From Adineta ricciae (lineage: Eukaryota; Rotifera; Eurotatoria; Adinetida; Adinetidae), in the NCBI GenBank assembly GCA_905250025.1, contig CAJNOJ010000361.1:21133-85132 (forward strand): a stretch of DNA of 64,000 bases, in the 5' to 3' direction. Below, in pieces: positions 10,875 through 22,936 of the stretch. The position numbers and the translations under genes are program-made. The stretch's first letter is position 1; the number at the start of each line of letters is the position of its first letter. Below the pieces are notes generated by a model, which did no database searches, had not been told where the DNA came from, and saw only the letters and a list, made by a program, of their open reading frames with translations.

Positions 10875-12714
10875 TCATGGATTTAAATATAATTGTGTAA
10901 TTTCATTTGATGTCAACTCTCGGGAGTACAATCGGATTTCATCAAGACTTCCATAGAATTGTTTGTTTGGATATGACGACCCACAAGAGGTACCTCCAAG
11001 TGGATTTCCAAAGATAAGTGTGTCTAGGGAGCCACTAGCTGAATATGAAGTTGCCTTCAATGTATAAAGAGTTCCGTTTATATACAATCCCACTCCATTG
11101 CTTGATGAAAATGTATAAACAACATGAATCCAGACATTGATAGGCATAATTGGTCCACTAATGACAAGATTAGAAACACCATTGAAAATTTGTAGTTCAA
11201 GTGCCCCGGTAGCCGTTAATCCCATGAATCGAATGCACCACCCCGTTCCTGAAGCGGTCGCAGAAAGATGAGCAATAGTGCCGCCACCATCCAATGAATT
11301 CGTCTTGAACCAAACTGACAGTGAGAAGGGCCAATTTGAAGTGCCCAGTAGAACAAGACCTGTCACTCGAAAATACGATCCAGAGACGGAAAAATTCACT
11401 GCCTGATCAACAACACCAGAGGCTATCGATGCAGTACCATTACCCCAACTTCCATTGATTAGGTTAGGGCCTGAGTCAATCAATGGCGTAGAAGAACGAA
11501 AAGGAAAGTAAAAAACTAGTGTAGCATCATCTAGAATCTCGCTTGCATTTTTCATTCGGGAATTATATAACACTTGATCCATATACCCAACGAAAGGGTA
11601 TTTATAGGAGTTGCCGTCAATCGTCGTGCGACAACCGAATACCACATTTGTCGAAGTTGTTTGAAGAGATGCCATCATAACTTGAGTAGCTTCTAAAATA
11701 CCATTACGGTACATGGATCTTTTGTTTGATGTGTCATCATAAACAAATGCCAGATGAGACCATGCATACGCAGGAATATTTGTAGTACCACTAAGACTAT
11801 TGTTCGAAAATGTAAACCACATCATGTCATTCCTTGCGGTTAATATTAAACATTGCCTAGAAAGAGTCGTATTTCTGCATTGACTAATGAACGTACTATC
11901 ATTCGCCGGTATTACTGTTGGATAAATCCAAAGCTCCCAAGTAAAACTTGCGTAGCTCATATTCAAATACGGATAAACATTAACACATTTAGCGATATTA
12001 CCATCCAATGCGAGAGCTGTACCATAACCATTTATGCCAGTTACATACGTTGCAGAACTCGAACTAATACCTACAAATTGATTACTAGTATCATATAATG
12101 TACCATCAAATGCCCATAGAACAGTTTTTACTACAAATGAAAAAGTCAGTATTGATTTCGGTATATATCTATTCTACCTATTTGACAATACATGCCTGTC
12201 CAACCGTAGGAGCAGGTGCATATGTTCGGAGCAGTACAAACTCCCGAATTTTCGCACGGAATTGTACAGATAGGTATTGCACATTGTGTTCCATTCCTGA
12301 AGTGAAATTTATTCAAAGAATTCAAGTTGAGATGTACACTAACCACTGTGGTGTGCAAATGCACAGACCAGTCAAAGAACAGGTACCATTATTTTGACAA
12401 TTTGGGTTGCAAACCGGTTGTGCGATTATCGATACGAATGACTGATTATAAAACATAACCGAAGAATTGAAATAGTATTGAACTACAAGTGAATTATTAT
12501 CGGGAATGAATAATTGACACGTATTGTTTATTTGAAAATAATTCAAAGCAAGGATTGATCCACTTAATTTTGCCATTTCACAGATACATTGGTTTTGACT
12601 TGTATTTGATAGTAACTGAATGGAAATACCCATGAGAATGCGATTTTCTATTTTACCAATTTGGATTGAGCCAATTGTGAAGAACAAAGAGAACATCACA
12701 ACAGTTCCGAACAT
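10875..12714 (-). CDS. Secreted EGF-like / double LamG (concanavalin-like) protein
   Basis: Minus-strand exons 12714-12344, 12296-12178 and 12130-10875 give 581 aa with closing phases. The ATG at 12714 opens a signal peptide (MFGTVVMFSLFFTIGS). About 75 residues with several N-glycosylation sites and a CICE-containing, PAN-like segment come next. Two EGF-like modules follow (CNPNCQNNGTCS... and CTIPCENSGVCTAPNICTCS...). The long last exon holds two LamG/concanavalin-type jelly-roll domains, recognisable by FTWELWIYPT, AWSHLAFVYDD, GYMDQVLYNSR and, in the second, FSLSVWFKTN, WIHVVYTFSS, GSLDEIRLYSREL. Such proteins usually bind glycans or matrix components outside the cell. No membrane anchor is seen. 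Confidence 0.85.
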
Positions 12715-14108
12715 GTTTGATACACTCCAAAGAAATTGTGTATGATAATTACCGAAAACCGTTTCAGATCGTTTTTTTCTTCTCACGTTTGCTCGAGAAT
12801 GAATATTTAATCACTATAAAACGACGTATATGCTGTTATATCCGTTGTGCTGATATTTTTAAAAACTGCATTCTCATCGATGATTGTGACACACCTATGG
12901 CAACAGGAAAGTGAAACTTCACTTTGCTATTCGCACGAATGCATACTTCTTTAACACCCTCAGTTTTAATAATCAAATTGCTGACGGTTAGCGTATATGA
13001 CAAAGAACACTTTTGCTAATTATTTAGTCAGAGTATGTTGAAATGGGAGAAAAATATGTTTAAAATACTATGCCAGCAAGACGATAAACCGTATAGAAGG
13101 GAAAATGTGGATAGAATCGAAGTGGATACAATTATTCTCCAATTTTGTTGTATTAATATTCCATGATAAACATATCAGATTTCAACTAAAACGTGGTTTA
13201 TTCCTGAACATGTAGAAATTTCATACAAGAGTAGTTAGGTTTACCTAACTATGATTGTTCATGCTTCTCTCATTGATCAATATAATCACCAGGTGATACT
13301 GAAGCAACCTTTCGAAGCTCTTGGTCAGCTTGTGTATTAATCATTGAGTTGCTACGGTTATTTTTTGCTTGTTAATGTTAGCAATAACTCGTGAGCACAT
13401 TTCATAGTTAGAAAATAAAAAACAGCAGAGGAACGGATGAGAAGGAGAAGTTAGTCACAATCGTAACTAAGAAGAAAACAGTCGTTCTTCGCATCAATTT
13501 TTAAATTACTTTTGTTTCTGAAGGCAAAGAAAATACAAAACTTTTTAAATACAATTTCTAATGTTTCCACACCTTGTATTAATAAAACAGCAAAACTTCA
13601 GTTCTCCCTGCTCTGAGAAATGCATAAAACAAAATTTACATTTTGTATGTAAAATCTAATCGATTGATACCAAAGTTTATTGAGCGGCTGTTCTACTTTG
13701 AGTTTATCGGTTTCGACGCATCTTTCAGTTCTTCTTCTGAACAGCTTACAGCAATAGATCAGTAGAACAGTTTTCCTTCAACAAGGCCTTCATCGAGAAT
13801 AGAATCGTTCGAACCACTTGAAAATGAATGAAAAATCTACTCGGACTACGGCATCAACACAATGGTGAAGGATATAAATTCGAACACTTTTTCAACCAAA
13901 TTACAAAGTTGTGCTTGTGAATTGAGGAGATGCTGATGTAAAAGAAACCCAGATACAGATTCGTGATTTTAAATTACTGATAAACACCTGTTGCATTACT
14001 GTTTCATCGTTATATTTTCTGACACCTACGAAATCTATTTTCATAAAGTATAAAATCGGTATCAGAACAAATATGAAAACATTCTTCTTCAAAAGAAAAA
14101 AGTAAAAC
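12715..14108. other. Intergenic; left edge of second block A near 14054
   Basis: No supported gene over about 1.4 kb. It contains a perfect hairpin at 13232-13251. The sequence becomes homologous to the window start from about 14054. Confidence 0.5.
13232..13251. repeat. Short perfect hairpin
   Basis: Nine-base arms (tagttaggt / acctaacta) flank a two-base loop. It lies in an intergenic stretch with no neighbouring ORF, so no function is assigned; it may be chance in AT-rich DNA. Confidence 0.5.
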
Positions 14109-14596
14109 ATGACTATGATTATCTACGCTTCCATCCTTCTTCTTTTGATCAGCACAATCAACGGGCAACGTAAGCAAATTTGCATTCAGCGTAGTTTGAA
14201 TAGCTTGGATTGTTTTATTCAATAGAATCGGTATGTAAAGCCAACGAAACTTTCCGAGGCTGCGGTGCGAATTGTGTTGAGACATGCGACTTCAAGCCTC
14301 ATATATGCATGGCTGTATGCAAATCCGGTTGTTTCTGTAATGATGGATATGTTCGTCAATCATCAGCAGCTGATAGTCCATGTGTTAAACGTGAAACTTG
14401 CAAGCAGAAAGAAGATACGTCGGTTTGCGGCGCCAATGAAGAGTATCGAACGTGCGGATCAGCTTGTGTCGAAACATGTACTTTCAAACCTCAAATATGT
14501 ACTGAACAATGTGTTGCCGGTTGCTTTTGCAAGAATGGTCATGTTCGTCGTGATAGCAACAAAAAGAGCTCATGTGTTAAACGACAAGAATGTTAG
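14109..14596 (+). CDS. Secreted protein with two TIL domains, copy 2
   Basis: Exons 14109-14169 and 14226-14596 give 143 aa, the same lengths as the copy at 54. All twenty TIL cysteines are kept. Changes are few and mostly conservative, for example STC to SVC at the start of the first TIL domain, RSC to RGC within it and NAGY to NDGY. Both copies are open, so both may be expressed. Confidence 0.88.
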
Positions 14597-14846
14597 AGAT
14601 AAACTATCAATATCGTTCGATATTATGATAAAATAAATAAATAGAGAAAAGAGAAGAACGAAAAAGAGTGATGTAAAGAAAATCGTTGTCACGTGTGACG
14701 ATCGATAGGACGAAAAAGCAAAAGACGCGATAAAATACAAAATAAATATTTTTCAACAACGTGTTTTTATCTTTTATCAGCACAAAGAATACTTGATAAA
14801 GTTTCACTTGGAATATCAAAAAAATTCTCATTGACAAGCATCGATT

Positions 14847-15996
14847 ATGACCGAAAGCTTTCATCAACGCCAAGTACATGATACAAACAACGAACCTGAC
14901 ACCCCACCATCATCCTCCAATGATCGAATATTCGCTCCGCTCAATATTCCATGGTACCGTCGTTTTCAGACATTAACAATCGTGGTCTGGTGGTTATTAC
15001 CATGGTTTTGCTTGTACTTAACGATATATTTTCTTTTCTATTGCAATTGTTATTCGACAGCATTCATGATAGTCTATATAACATGGATGGTGAAATTTCG
15101 AACGTTTCCTAAGACAGGTGGACATCGTCAACAATGGTTTCGTCGATGTATTTGGTGGAAATGGTTTGTTGGTTTGTATCGAGTATTTACATCGACGATT
15201 TCTTGATTCTAAACTTTTCCTTTCAGACTATTTCCCAATACACTTACATAAAACATGCGAATTACCATCCGATCGTTCGTATATCTTTGGTTATCATCCT
15301 CATGGAATCATTGCCTTGGGAGGATTCGGCAATTTTTGCACCGAAGCAACTGGTTTTGAAAGATTATTTCCTGGTATTAATGCTCGTTTTCTTGTATTAA
15401 ATTCCAATTTTCAAATACCATTCTACGATTTATTCTTGACAATGGTGGGCGCATGTGACGCATCGAAAGAATCGTGCAATTACATCCTTAGACAAAGTCA
15501 TGGAAATAGTATTGTATTGGTTCTCGGTGGTTCAAAAGAAGCATTAGATGCACATCCCTCATCGAAATATATGTTGACACTGAAAAATCGCAAAGGTTTC
15601 GTTAAAGTTGCATTGGCCAATGGTGCGAGTTTAGTTCCTGTGTTTTCATTTGGCGAAAACGATTTGTATGAACAAGTTTCGAATCCACGTGGATCAACAT
15701 TACGATCGATACAAATGCATTTACAGAAGATAATGGGTTATTCGCTACCACTGTTCCATGGACGAGGCATTTTTCAATATAAAATCGGTCTGTTACCTAT
15801 CCGTCATCCTGTTCATACATATGTTGGTGAACCGATTCAAATACCTAAAGTGTCATCGGAATTGATTACATCGAAACTGATTGATGAATATCATCAGAAA
15901 TATATGGATGCATTAGAACAATTATTCGATAAATATAAGACGAAACATGGTGATATGAATTCTTCGATTGTGTTTGTCGATGATCCTAGTGTTTAA
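14847..15996 (+). CDS. DGAT2/MOGAT-family acyltransferase, copy 2
   Basis: Exons 14847-15171 and 15227-15996 give 364 aa. The exon junction yields VDYFPI here against VGYFPI in copy 1; the Asp form is closer to the usual family motif. HPHG and the other acyltransferase blocks are unchanged. Most differences between the copies are synonymous or conservative, suggesting that both are under purifying selection. Confidence 0.92.
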
Positions 15997-16125
15997 ACAG
16001 ATACTCTACTTATATTCTGTGTGCTATTAATAAAAGCAAAGTTAGGTTACATATGTTTCTTTTTATTTTTTCGATCAGGAGAAAATTCAATTGAGTTCAT
16101 TGTTCGAACACGCTTTTTCTTTGAA

Positions 16126-16383
16126 TTACCAAAAGTATGTTTTGTCATGCAAGGGTATTGCGTAAAAACCAAGCGTAACAGGAATTGTTTTATCAGAAAT
16201 AATTCCATACGTTTCGAATGTACGATCGTCATCCATCGGACCTGGATGAAGTCGGAGCCCGTTTCCATGATATGTAACACCCAACCATTCACAGATTAAT
16301 AATCTCAGCTTAAAAACTTTATCGGATGGTTCGATTTCGAATACTTTGGTTATACCATTTAATGTTTTAACTGTTATTTTCAT
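16126..16383 (-). CDS. Small ubiquitin-like protein, A copy 2
   Basis: An 85-aa copy of the protein at 2064, with the same length and the same KTYFW C-terminus lacking Gly-Gly. Substitutions such as GVTKVFEVE to GITKVFEIE are conservative. Confidence 0.75.
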   Translation of the reverse strand: MKITVKTLNGITKVFEIEPSDKVFKLRLLICEWLGVTYHGNGLRLHPGPMDDDRTFETYGIISDKTIPVTLGFYAIPLHDKTYFW

Positions 16384-16553
16384 GTCGCTGATGGATGTAA
16401 CAAGACGAAGAAGAGAAATGAGGAGATTTTATTTTGGATTTTTCTTTTTCTGCTTGTACGCGATAATGACGTATGATAAACATGACTACACGTCAGGTTA
16501 TACGTTTGAGTGATGTAAGAAGGTGCTCTTTCTTCCAACATTTGCTTGAGATC

Positions 16554-16850
16554 TTATTGCATACATGTACGAAAAACAATACTGTTAAGAATACTTAATT
16601 CGTCATCTAGTTTAGCATAAGAACACACCCGTCGTATATACATACTTATTTTTATGAGGCATAAATCGGTTATATTCAGCCAAAAGATGGAAAATACTTT
16701 ATGTTTCGACTGCATCAACTCAATTCGTGGTGATGATATCCCACGCTTCACTTCTAGATATAACACGTCTATATGTCTGCCAACACAACTGATATATGTA
16801 ATAATCGAATATAGGAGATAGAACCAAAATAGAAAGACGTGCTTTCTTAT
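16554..16850 (-). pseudogene. Counterpart of the 98-codon ORF at 2489 with lost start
   Basis: The frame homologous to 2489-2785 stays open, but the codon aligned with the start is ATA (16848-16850). No upstream in-frame ATG precedes a stop. Only an internal ATG at 16764-16766 remains, which would remove the hydrophobic N-terminus. Confidence 0.45.
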
Positions 16851-16881
16851 TTCTTCATACGCCTACCGGTAATTTCTCTCA

Positions 16882-16889
16882 TATAAATA
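16882..16889 (+). promoter_or_regulatory. TATA box of secreted protein gene, copy 2
   Basis: TATAAATA at the same distance from the ATG (27 bp) as in copy 1. Confidence 0.5.
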
Positions 16890-16915
16890 ACAACGATCAT
16901 ACACAATCCCAAAGC

Positions 16916-17486
16916 ATGAAATTAACATACATTATTTCCGCTATTGTATTTACGAGTATTATTATTCAAAGTATGCGACCTACTATCTCAGTAAATCCAA
17001 CATCGGCTTTTCTAATTTTTAGATGTTCAAGCAATAGGATGGGCAATTGTTCCAGAAATCGCTTCTCTTGCTGCACCTATTCTCAAAGCTATACATGATA
17101 ATGTGAAACATATGGGAAAATCACACGCAACGTACCTCGAACTTATCAATGATTCAAATGGCGGATTACAAATTGAAGTTTCTGAGGTGGATAATTATGA
17201 CTGGGATGGTAAATCACGTCCAGATCATACGTTTAATCGCGTTGTTATTCCACGTTATAAATCAGTCAAACGTCGACAAGAAATAAATGCAAAGAGTCGA
17301 AGTGCTATGAGTACGATGAAATTTCGTTTTCGAGGAAAACCAGCTTTTTCAATCCGTATTGATCAATGGGCAGCATTGTCGGATAAAGTACACGAAAAAG
17401 AGTTCAAACTTGAAAACGGATGGATCGCCCGCATGAAAGCTGGCATCAACAAAAATACTCTTCAATACAGATTTCGAAAAGGTTGA
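16916..17486 (+). CDS. Secreted 172-aa protein of unknown fold, copy 2
   Basis: Exons 16916-16970 and 17023-17486, the same structure as the gene at 2851. The signal peptide, hydrophobic helix and strand-rich region are retained. Changes include IVQSI to IIQSM at the exon 1 end/intron start and a few substitutions in the body. Function unknown. Confidence 0.75.
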
Positions 17487-18186
17487 ATCCTTGTTTTACT
17501 TGTGTATTGTAAAAGATAACGATCCGCATGTTTCATTTCTCTTTTGATTATTCATGTACTGAATAAATTGATCTATGGCAATCGTCTCGCCTTAGCGGAA
17601 TCAACGCTAAGTCTGAGAAGACAAAATCTTTGAAAAAGCCATCTGTTCATTAGAAACGTATACTTAGAGATCATACTAATACAGTGATCGTTACATTCTT
17701 CTCATTGTCAAAAAGACGATGTGAGAAATTGTCGGATGATTTACCAACAATCCTGTACGAAAAAATCACATTGTCCTCCATATGTTAGTTCTCCAACGCT
17801 TACGAATCGTTTGTAGAGGCACATATATATTCTTATGTACACAGTTCGCTTCCTTTCTATCTAACATCTATTACGATAACGCAATTTCCATTTTGACTCG
17901 TACTAGCGATTATTGAATTTATTTTCAAGTTTATTAGTGGATGATTTCAATGACCGTTTCATGCATAAATGACAATATAGTATTAAATGAAGAGGGAACT
18001 AATGAATAAGTGAGTAAGAATGGCAAAGAAAAATAAGAAACAACAAGAATTTTAGGCGAAACCGTGCAGAACAGAGAAGATAAACATAAAACGTAACAAA
18101 ATGCGAAGATTACTGTTTTCCTTTAGTCTATAAGCGGCTTTCAATTTCACTTTCACCAGCTTAGTATTTCAAAACCGTCAATCTGT

Positions 18187-20294
18187 CTACCCATTACTGG
18201 TGGCGGTGGTACTATCGGTGGTTGTGGTGGTATCAGTGGTGGTAATAGTGTCGGTGGTGGTGCTGGTATCCGTGGTGGTAATAGTGTCGGTGGTGGTGCT
18301 GGTATCCGTGGCGGTGCTAGTGTCGGTGGTGGTGCTGGTATCCGTGGTGGTGCTAGTGTTCGTAGTGGTGCTAGTGTCCGTAGTGGTGCTGGTATCGGTG
18401 GTGGTGCTAGTGTCGGTGGTGGTACTAGTATCGGTGGTTGTAGTAGTGTCGGTGGTGGTGCTGGTATCCGTGGTGGTGCTAGTATCCGTAGTAGTACTGG
18501 TATCGGTGGTGGTACTGGTCTCGGTGGTTGTAGTGGTATCAGTGGTGGTACTAGTATCGGTGGTGGTGCTAGTATCAGTGGTGGTACTAGTATCAGTGGT
18601 GGTACTAGTATCAGTGGTGGTGCTGGTATCCGTGGTGGTGCTAGTGTCGGTGGTGGTACTAGTATCGGTGGTTGTAGTAGTATCAGTGGTGGTGCTGGTA
18701 TCGGTGGTTGTAGTGGTATCAGTGGTGGTACTAGTATCGGTGGTTGTAGTGGTGTCGGTGGTTGTAGTGGTATCCGTGGTGGTACTAGTATCGGTGGTTG
18801 TAGTGGTGTCGGTGGTGGTACTAGTATCAGTGGTGGTGCTGGTATCGGTGGTGGTGCTGGTATCCGTGGTGGTACTAGTATCGGTGGTTGTAGTGGTGTC
18901 GGTGGTGGTGCTGGTGTCGGTGGTTGTAGTGGTATCAGTGGTGGTACTAGTGCCCGTAGTGGTGCTGGTATCGGTGGTTGTAGTGGTGTCGGTGGTGGTA
19001 CTAGTATCGGTGGTTGTAGTGGTGTCGGTGGTGGTACTAGTATCGGTGGTTGTAGTTGTTGGCGAACCAGTGGTGGTGGTCGTTGGCGGACCAGTGGTGG
19101 TGGTCGTCGGTGGACCAGTAGTGGTTGTGGCCGGTGGACCAGTGGTGGTTGTCGTCGGTGGACCAGTGGTGGTTGCCGTTGACGGAGCTGTGGTGGTAGG
19201 ACCAGTTGTAGCTATTGTAGATGATGCTGATGTCGTTGACGTAGAAACTGTTGTTACTATAGTTAGAAAACAATGTAAAGAAGGTCTGAAAGGAATATTT
19301 TCGAATTTTGACGATTATGCTGGTGAAAGCATGGGAAAAGAACAAGCGTTTCTCAAATAAATTTTTATGCATTGTTTTCTGTACCTGGAACTGGTTGATT
19401 GAAAGAACAAATCCGAAGTGATGTTGTGATGGTGGTTCCATTGGCTAATTGAATTTTCAGTGATATCGAACCCGAGCTGAATACTGATTGAATGGTTGCT
19501 TGAATACTTCCTGAGCATTTTTCAATGCATTTATCAGTTTTACATTGAGACCCGGGGCACGAGTTAAGATAAAACGTAACAAATAGCCTGGCCTTCCCTT
19601 TGCTAGTAGCTCGGATTCCACGTACAGTATTGTCACAGGACAATTCACTACTCGAGAGAAAGATTATATTCGACAAGATCTATGATCGAGGAACAAACCT
19701 TGTTTGACGTTTCCTCTTCTTCTTTTTTAGATTTTTAGCCGTTGTGCTCATAATATTGGCACTTGTAACAGTGACTTCTTTGTTTTTATAACCAAGATGG
19801 TCATTAAACTAAAATGAAAATATTCAAATTAGAATCAAATCGTAGAGATTCTTAAATTAATTACTTGTTGAGTTAACGAATCATAGTTTGTTAGTTGAAG
19901 TGATGATGCATCGTTGTCAATATTGCTAGCAAACGATGCAGTAAGTAATCTCACTATAATGCGAAATCAATATCGAAACTTATGAAATTCAAATAATTTT
20001 CATATTCATACCTTTGTTATTCGTGCTAACATTTACGCTAGTACCTTTTGTTGGCAAATACAGCGGAATCAACGCAAGCACAACCACTGCAGCAATTATG
20101 AACAAGACACCACCGAGACAAGCAGCAGCCAGACAAGGTATCCAAAGTGAATTTTGCCTAGACAATAAATTGAACAGACAAATGAAATAGCAACATATTG
20201 TATTTTCATACCCAGCTACTGACTGTGGAACTCCATCGAGACGTTCAGTGCGACGGTTGGTGAAATATGTTCTAATAGCCGACAGGGATATCAT
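18187..20294 (-). CDS. Type II membrane mucin-like protein with Thr-rich repeat tail, copy 1 (complete)
   Basis: Six minus-strand exons (20294-20212, 20157-20012, 19953-19865, 19808-19699, 19650-19385, 19256-18187) close in phase to 587 aa, ending in a TAG at 18187-18189. Residues 1-33 are a basic cytoplasmic tail; about 34-58 are a hydrophobic anchor (CLGGVLFIIAAVVVLALIP). The ectodomain (about 60-231) contains a short SEA-like stretch (LTASFASNIDNDASSLQLTN), a dibasic run KKKKRKRQT at 134-142 that fits a furin-type cleavage site, and a six-cysteine segment. Residues 232-587 are a Thr/Pro/Ser/Asp tail: PPTTTT-type repeats, then about 47 copies of a six-residue unit. Such tails are normally O-glycosylated. 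The SEA assignment is tentative. Confidence 0.75.
18205..19065. repeat. 18-bp minisatellite coding for a Thr-rich tail
   Basis: The tract is a tandem array of an 18-bp unit; on the plus strand each unit starts with gtc or atc followed by five codons of ggt, tgt, act, gct or agt. The unit length keeps the minus-strand frame open as T-S-T-T-T-D. Variants are interspersed, as expected from slippage and unequal exchange. The same array is at 4150-4460 and 27557-28060. Confidence 0.9.
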
Positions 20295-20440
20295 TGCTTT
20301 GGCAAATCCTGATAAATTTGACTTTTCCCTATGGAAAAAATTTGACGATCACCAATCCATCATAGTAAAATCCTACTTACTTTGAATCTCTGTGTTAATT
20401 GTGTGGATTAGAAATGAAATAAACAGGTGAATATCAATGC

Positions 20441-20452
20441 TTATATATATAG
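20441..20452 (-). promoter_or_regulatory. TATA-like tract upstream of the mucin gene
   Basis: An alternating TATATATA run about 150 bp before the ATG at 20294. A good donor (AAAG|GTAAGTAGG on the minus strand) and an acceptor (TTTTTTCCATAG) between them suggest a 5' UTR intron. The same arrangement, shorter, is seen in copy 2 near 29410. Confidence 0.4.
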
Positions 20453-22130
20453 ATAAGTGCGTACTAGGAACAGCAGTATGCTTTTGTCTGTCTCCTCCTT
20501 GTTTATGTCATGATTTGCAATTTTCCGATATCGGTAGTTTTTTGTACTTTGGATTTTTTCTTCATCTGAAACAATCCTATCCAATCGGAGGCTGTCTACG
20601 CGATAAATGAATATATGCACTCAAAAGCTTCTCTTTTATCATATGTCAGTTAATGTATTTTGTTTTTGTTCATCATCGAAGTTTAATAGCAATGAACGGA
20701 GTCGCTTGATGACGAGAATTTATTTACTATGAAACGTGTGCGTACGAATAGAAAGAGTGAAATATTTCTGTGAATATGACTTTGATTGAATAATTCTGCT
20801 TCTATAATAATTCACAAAAAAATTCTTAAGCACTATTATGAACATAAAATGGTCAAGGTAATTAGAATAGTAATTAATTAATATATCGATGATTTAGGCT
20901 TGATCACGTTTGTCTATATTTGTGATATTTTCATACCTTTTCTTTTCTTTCTTATCCTTCGTGTTATATGCTATCGGAAGTAGTACTTCCGTCGTCGGAG
21001 TGTCCTTGACGAATATCGTCAATAATATGAATATTATCATGTTTAATTGCAAAGCGATATCATTCGTTTTAAAGAATCAGTCATTGTGTATAATTATAAA
21101 AAGTGATCGAATGCAATTAAATATAGATAATCAAGTCGGAAAATTTTTTTCACATGCATTTATAAATTGTCAGGTTTTGTATGACGGGGACGTCTCTTTA
21201 CGTTATCTGATTTACGAATAAACATCGGAGTTACGATTTTATCTATAGGAAGTTTTATTGGAAATTGCTTTATCGCAACAATGAATCATCTTCATAACAC
21301 ATTTCACTTTCAAACAAAATCCTCTCTGAGAAGACTTAGCTGTGCATAGGAGTGCAACACATAGTAGGTAGAATCTGAGCTTGAAGAAGCTCTAGGAGAT
21401 GAATCATACTTTGTGTTCAGTTAGAAAACAACATCAGTAAAAATATTGAAGAAATTCATTGAGTAGGGATATGAGATTTCGCTTTTCTAGTTGTTCAGTA
21501 TATTTTGCAAACAAGGGAAACAATTCGTTGTTAATAGAGATGAAAGAAACCACTGTTCTACCGACATTCACATTATCTACCACATAGAAAAGATATTATA
21601 AAAAACATTTATTTTCAAAGGTAAGTATACATCTATAATCAGAATAGGGAAACATTCGTTGTCTCTTATCGTTGCATTTAAGAGACAGTTATTGATATCA
21701 CTCAAACGATTCAGGTTTCGAAGTGCCAGTTAGTAGTCCACGTCCTTATGGCAATGGATAACTACGGAAACAAATCTGTATGGTGTGCGTTACCGATTGA
21801 CTTCTTGAATCATGCATAGTAAGATCATCAGAATGGTGGAACTTTCGCGCCGCTTTATTATGTGTTTTTTTTATGGTGATTGAGATGACTTCTTTTCACA
21901 TGTAATGTACAATGAATATTATTTTAACAATCTGCTCTGGCTGGTCAATGTATTGTAGTAACTCTGTTCCTGGATTTCCGTCAAACGTAATTTTTCATAA
22001 TCCATTTATGGAATGTATGCATGAAAACCCATGTGCTAGTTGTAAACTATTATTATATTCACATCTAGACTGCTCTGCCTGCCCGATTTCGACTTTTTCA
22101 TTGATGACCTAGCAAAAACTTTCCCATTGA
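20453..22130. other. Intergenic, conserved in block B copy 2
   Basis: No supported gene. The region aligns with 29420-31100 but with indels, and a 103-codon ORF at 20910 is not kept in the other copy. Confidence 0.45.
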
Positions 22131-22880
22131 TTTCTACAACACTACTATCAGGATTATTGACGAAATTGAATCTTGGTTCCAAGATCGCATTTGTTCCAGC
22201 AACGATAATCAACCGATTAAAATCATTCGATGAAGATTCTGCTGCAAGGACTCAATGATATTCAGTAAATAAACAATAAAGTGCATTTCTTCAGTCAACA
22301 AACAGATCTGCACATTCTTGACAAAATTTCACCATCTTGATGAATGCAGCAAACCAGTAGAGATAGTTTTTTTATGTTCCATATCCACGAAAAAAAAGAA
22401 TATGTCTTGTATAGTATCTTGATCAAGGACATATATTGCATCGTTGCTATCTAAACACAGCCTTAACAACAGATGACACTTCGTAAAAGTTGAAACTAGT
22501 CAGACGTCGCATTTCGTTCACAGCGCTTTTCAGAGATAGCAACGTGATAAACAGAGAAAAATATTTCATTCCGATTTTAAGCCAGTTTTTCTCTTGAATG
22601 AAACAAACAGCAACATCAATGAACATTTCGTCAGTAGAACAGGGAATGAATGTAAATGTCCAAAAATTCGAATCACTTTTAGGACGCGAAAAATCACACA
22701 CGTTGAATGCTGATTGATCGGATACGATTCCAGTAGAAAAGGACCTTCACATGGAATGAAGACTATAGTGCTATAATCTTTCACTACGTTATTTGGCCAT
22801 ATTTCAAAAGATGAATAACGAATGGTTCTTGAATAGACAGAAATGTTTATTAATAATTGAATAACACACATCATACGCGT
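22130..22880 (-). pseudogene. Decayed NHL-family gene relic, copy 1
   Basis: Minus-strand fragments in shifting frames resemble the N-terminal and linker part of the NHL protein at 57696, including a TCQEC/ECxxxC-like element near 22310 and RYSSFEIWPNNVVKDYSTIVF near 22770-22830. Frames are interrupted by stops and frameshifts. A matching relic occurs at 31100-31720, so decay began before the block was duplicated. Confidence 0.4.
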
Positions 22881-22936
22881 GTAAAGTTAAGCAACAAACA
22901 ATAGAAAACTAAAAATACGTGACAGAAAGATATGAC

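Larger units (their letters stand above)
14054..18186. repeat. Duplicated block A, copy 2
   Basis: Colinear with 1-4135, same orientation and gene content. The left edge corresponds to the first base of the window, so the true start of homology in copy 1 is not visible. Introns, TATA boxes and intergenic sequence are all conserved, which points to duplication of genomic DNA rather than retroposition. Confidence 0.9.

Noticed and set aside
18205-19065. CRISPR-like array
   Set aside because: Units are 18 bp with no unique spacers, and the array is a coding minisatellite in a eukaryotic gene.
18200-19360. A 386-codon plus-strand ORF of Val/Ser repeats
   Set aside because: It is the antisense of the Thr-rich tail of a multi-exon minus-strand gene whose exons, anchor and stop are consistent.
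20910-21221. A 103-codon plus ORF in block B copy 1
   Set aside because: The frame is not preserved in the homologous stretch of copy 2 and it has no domain.
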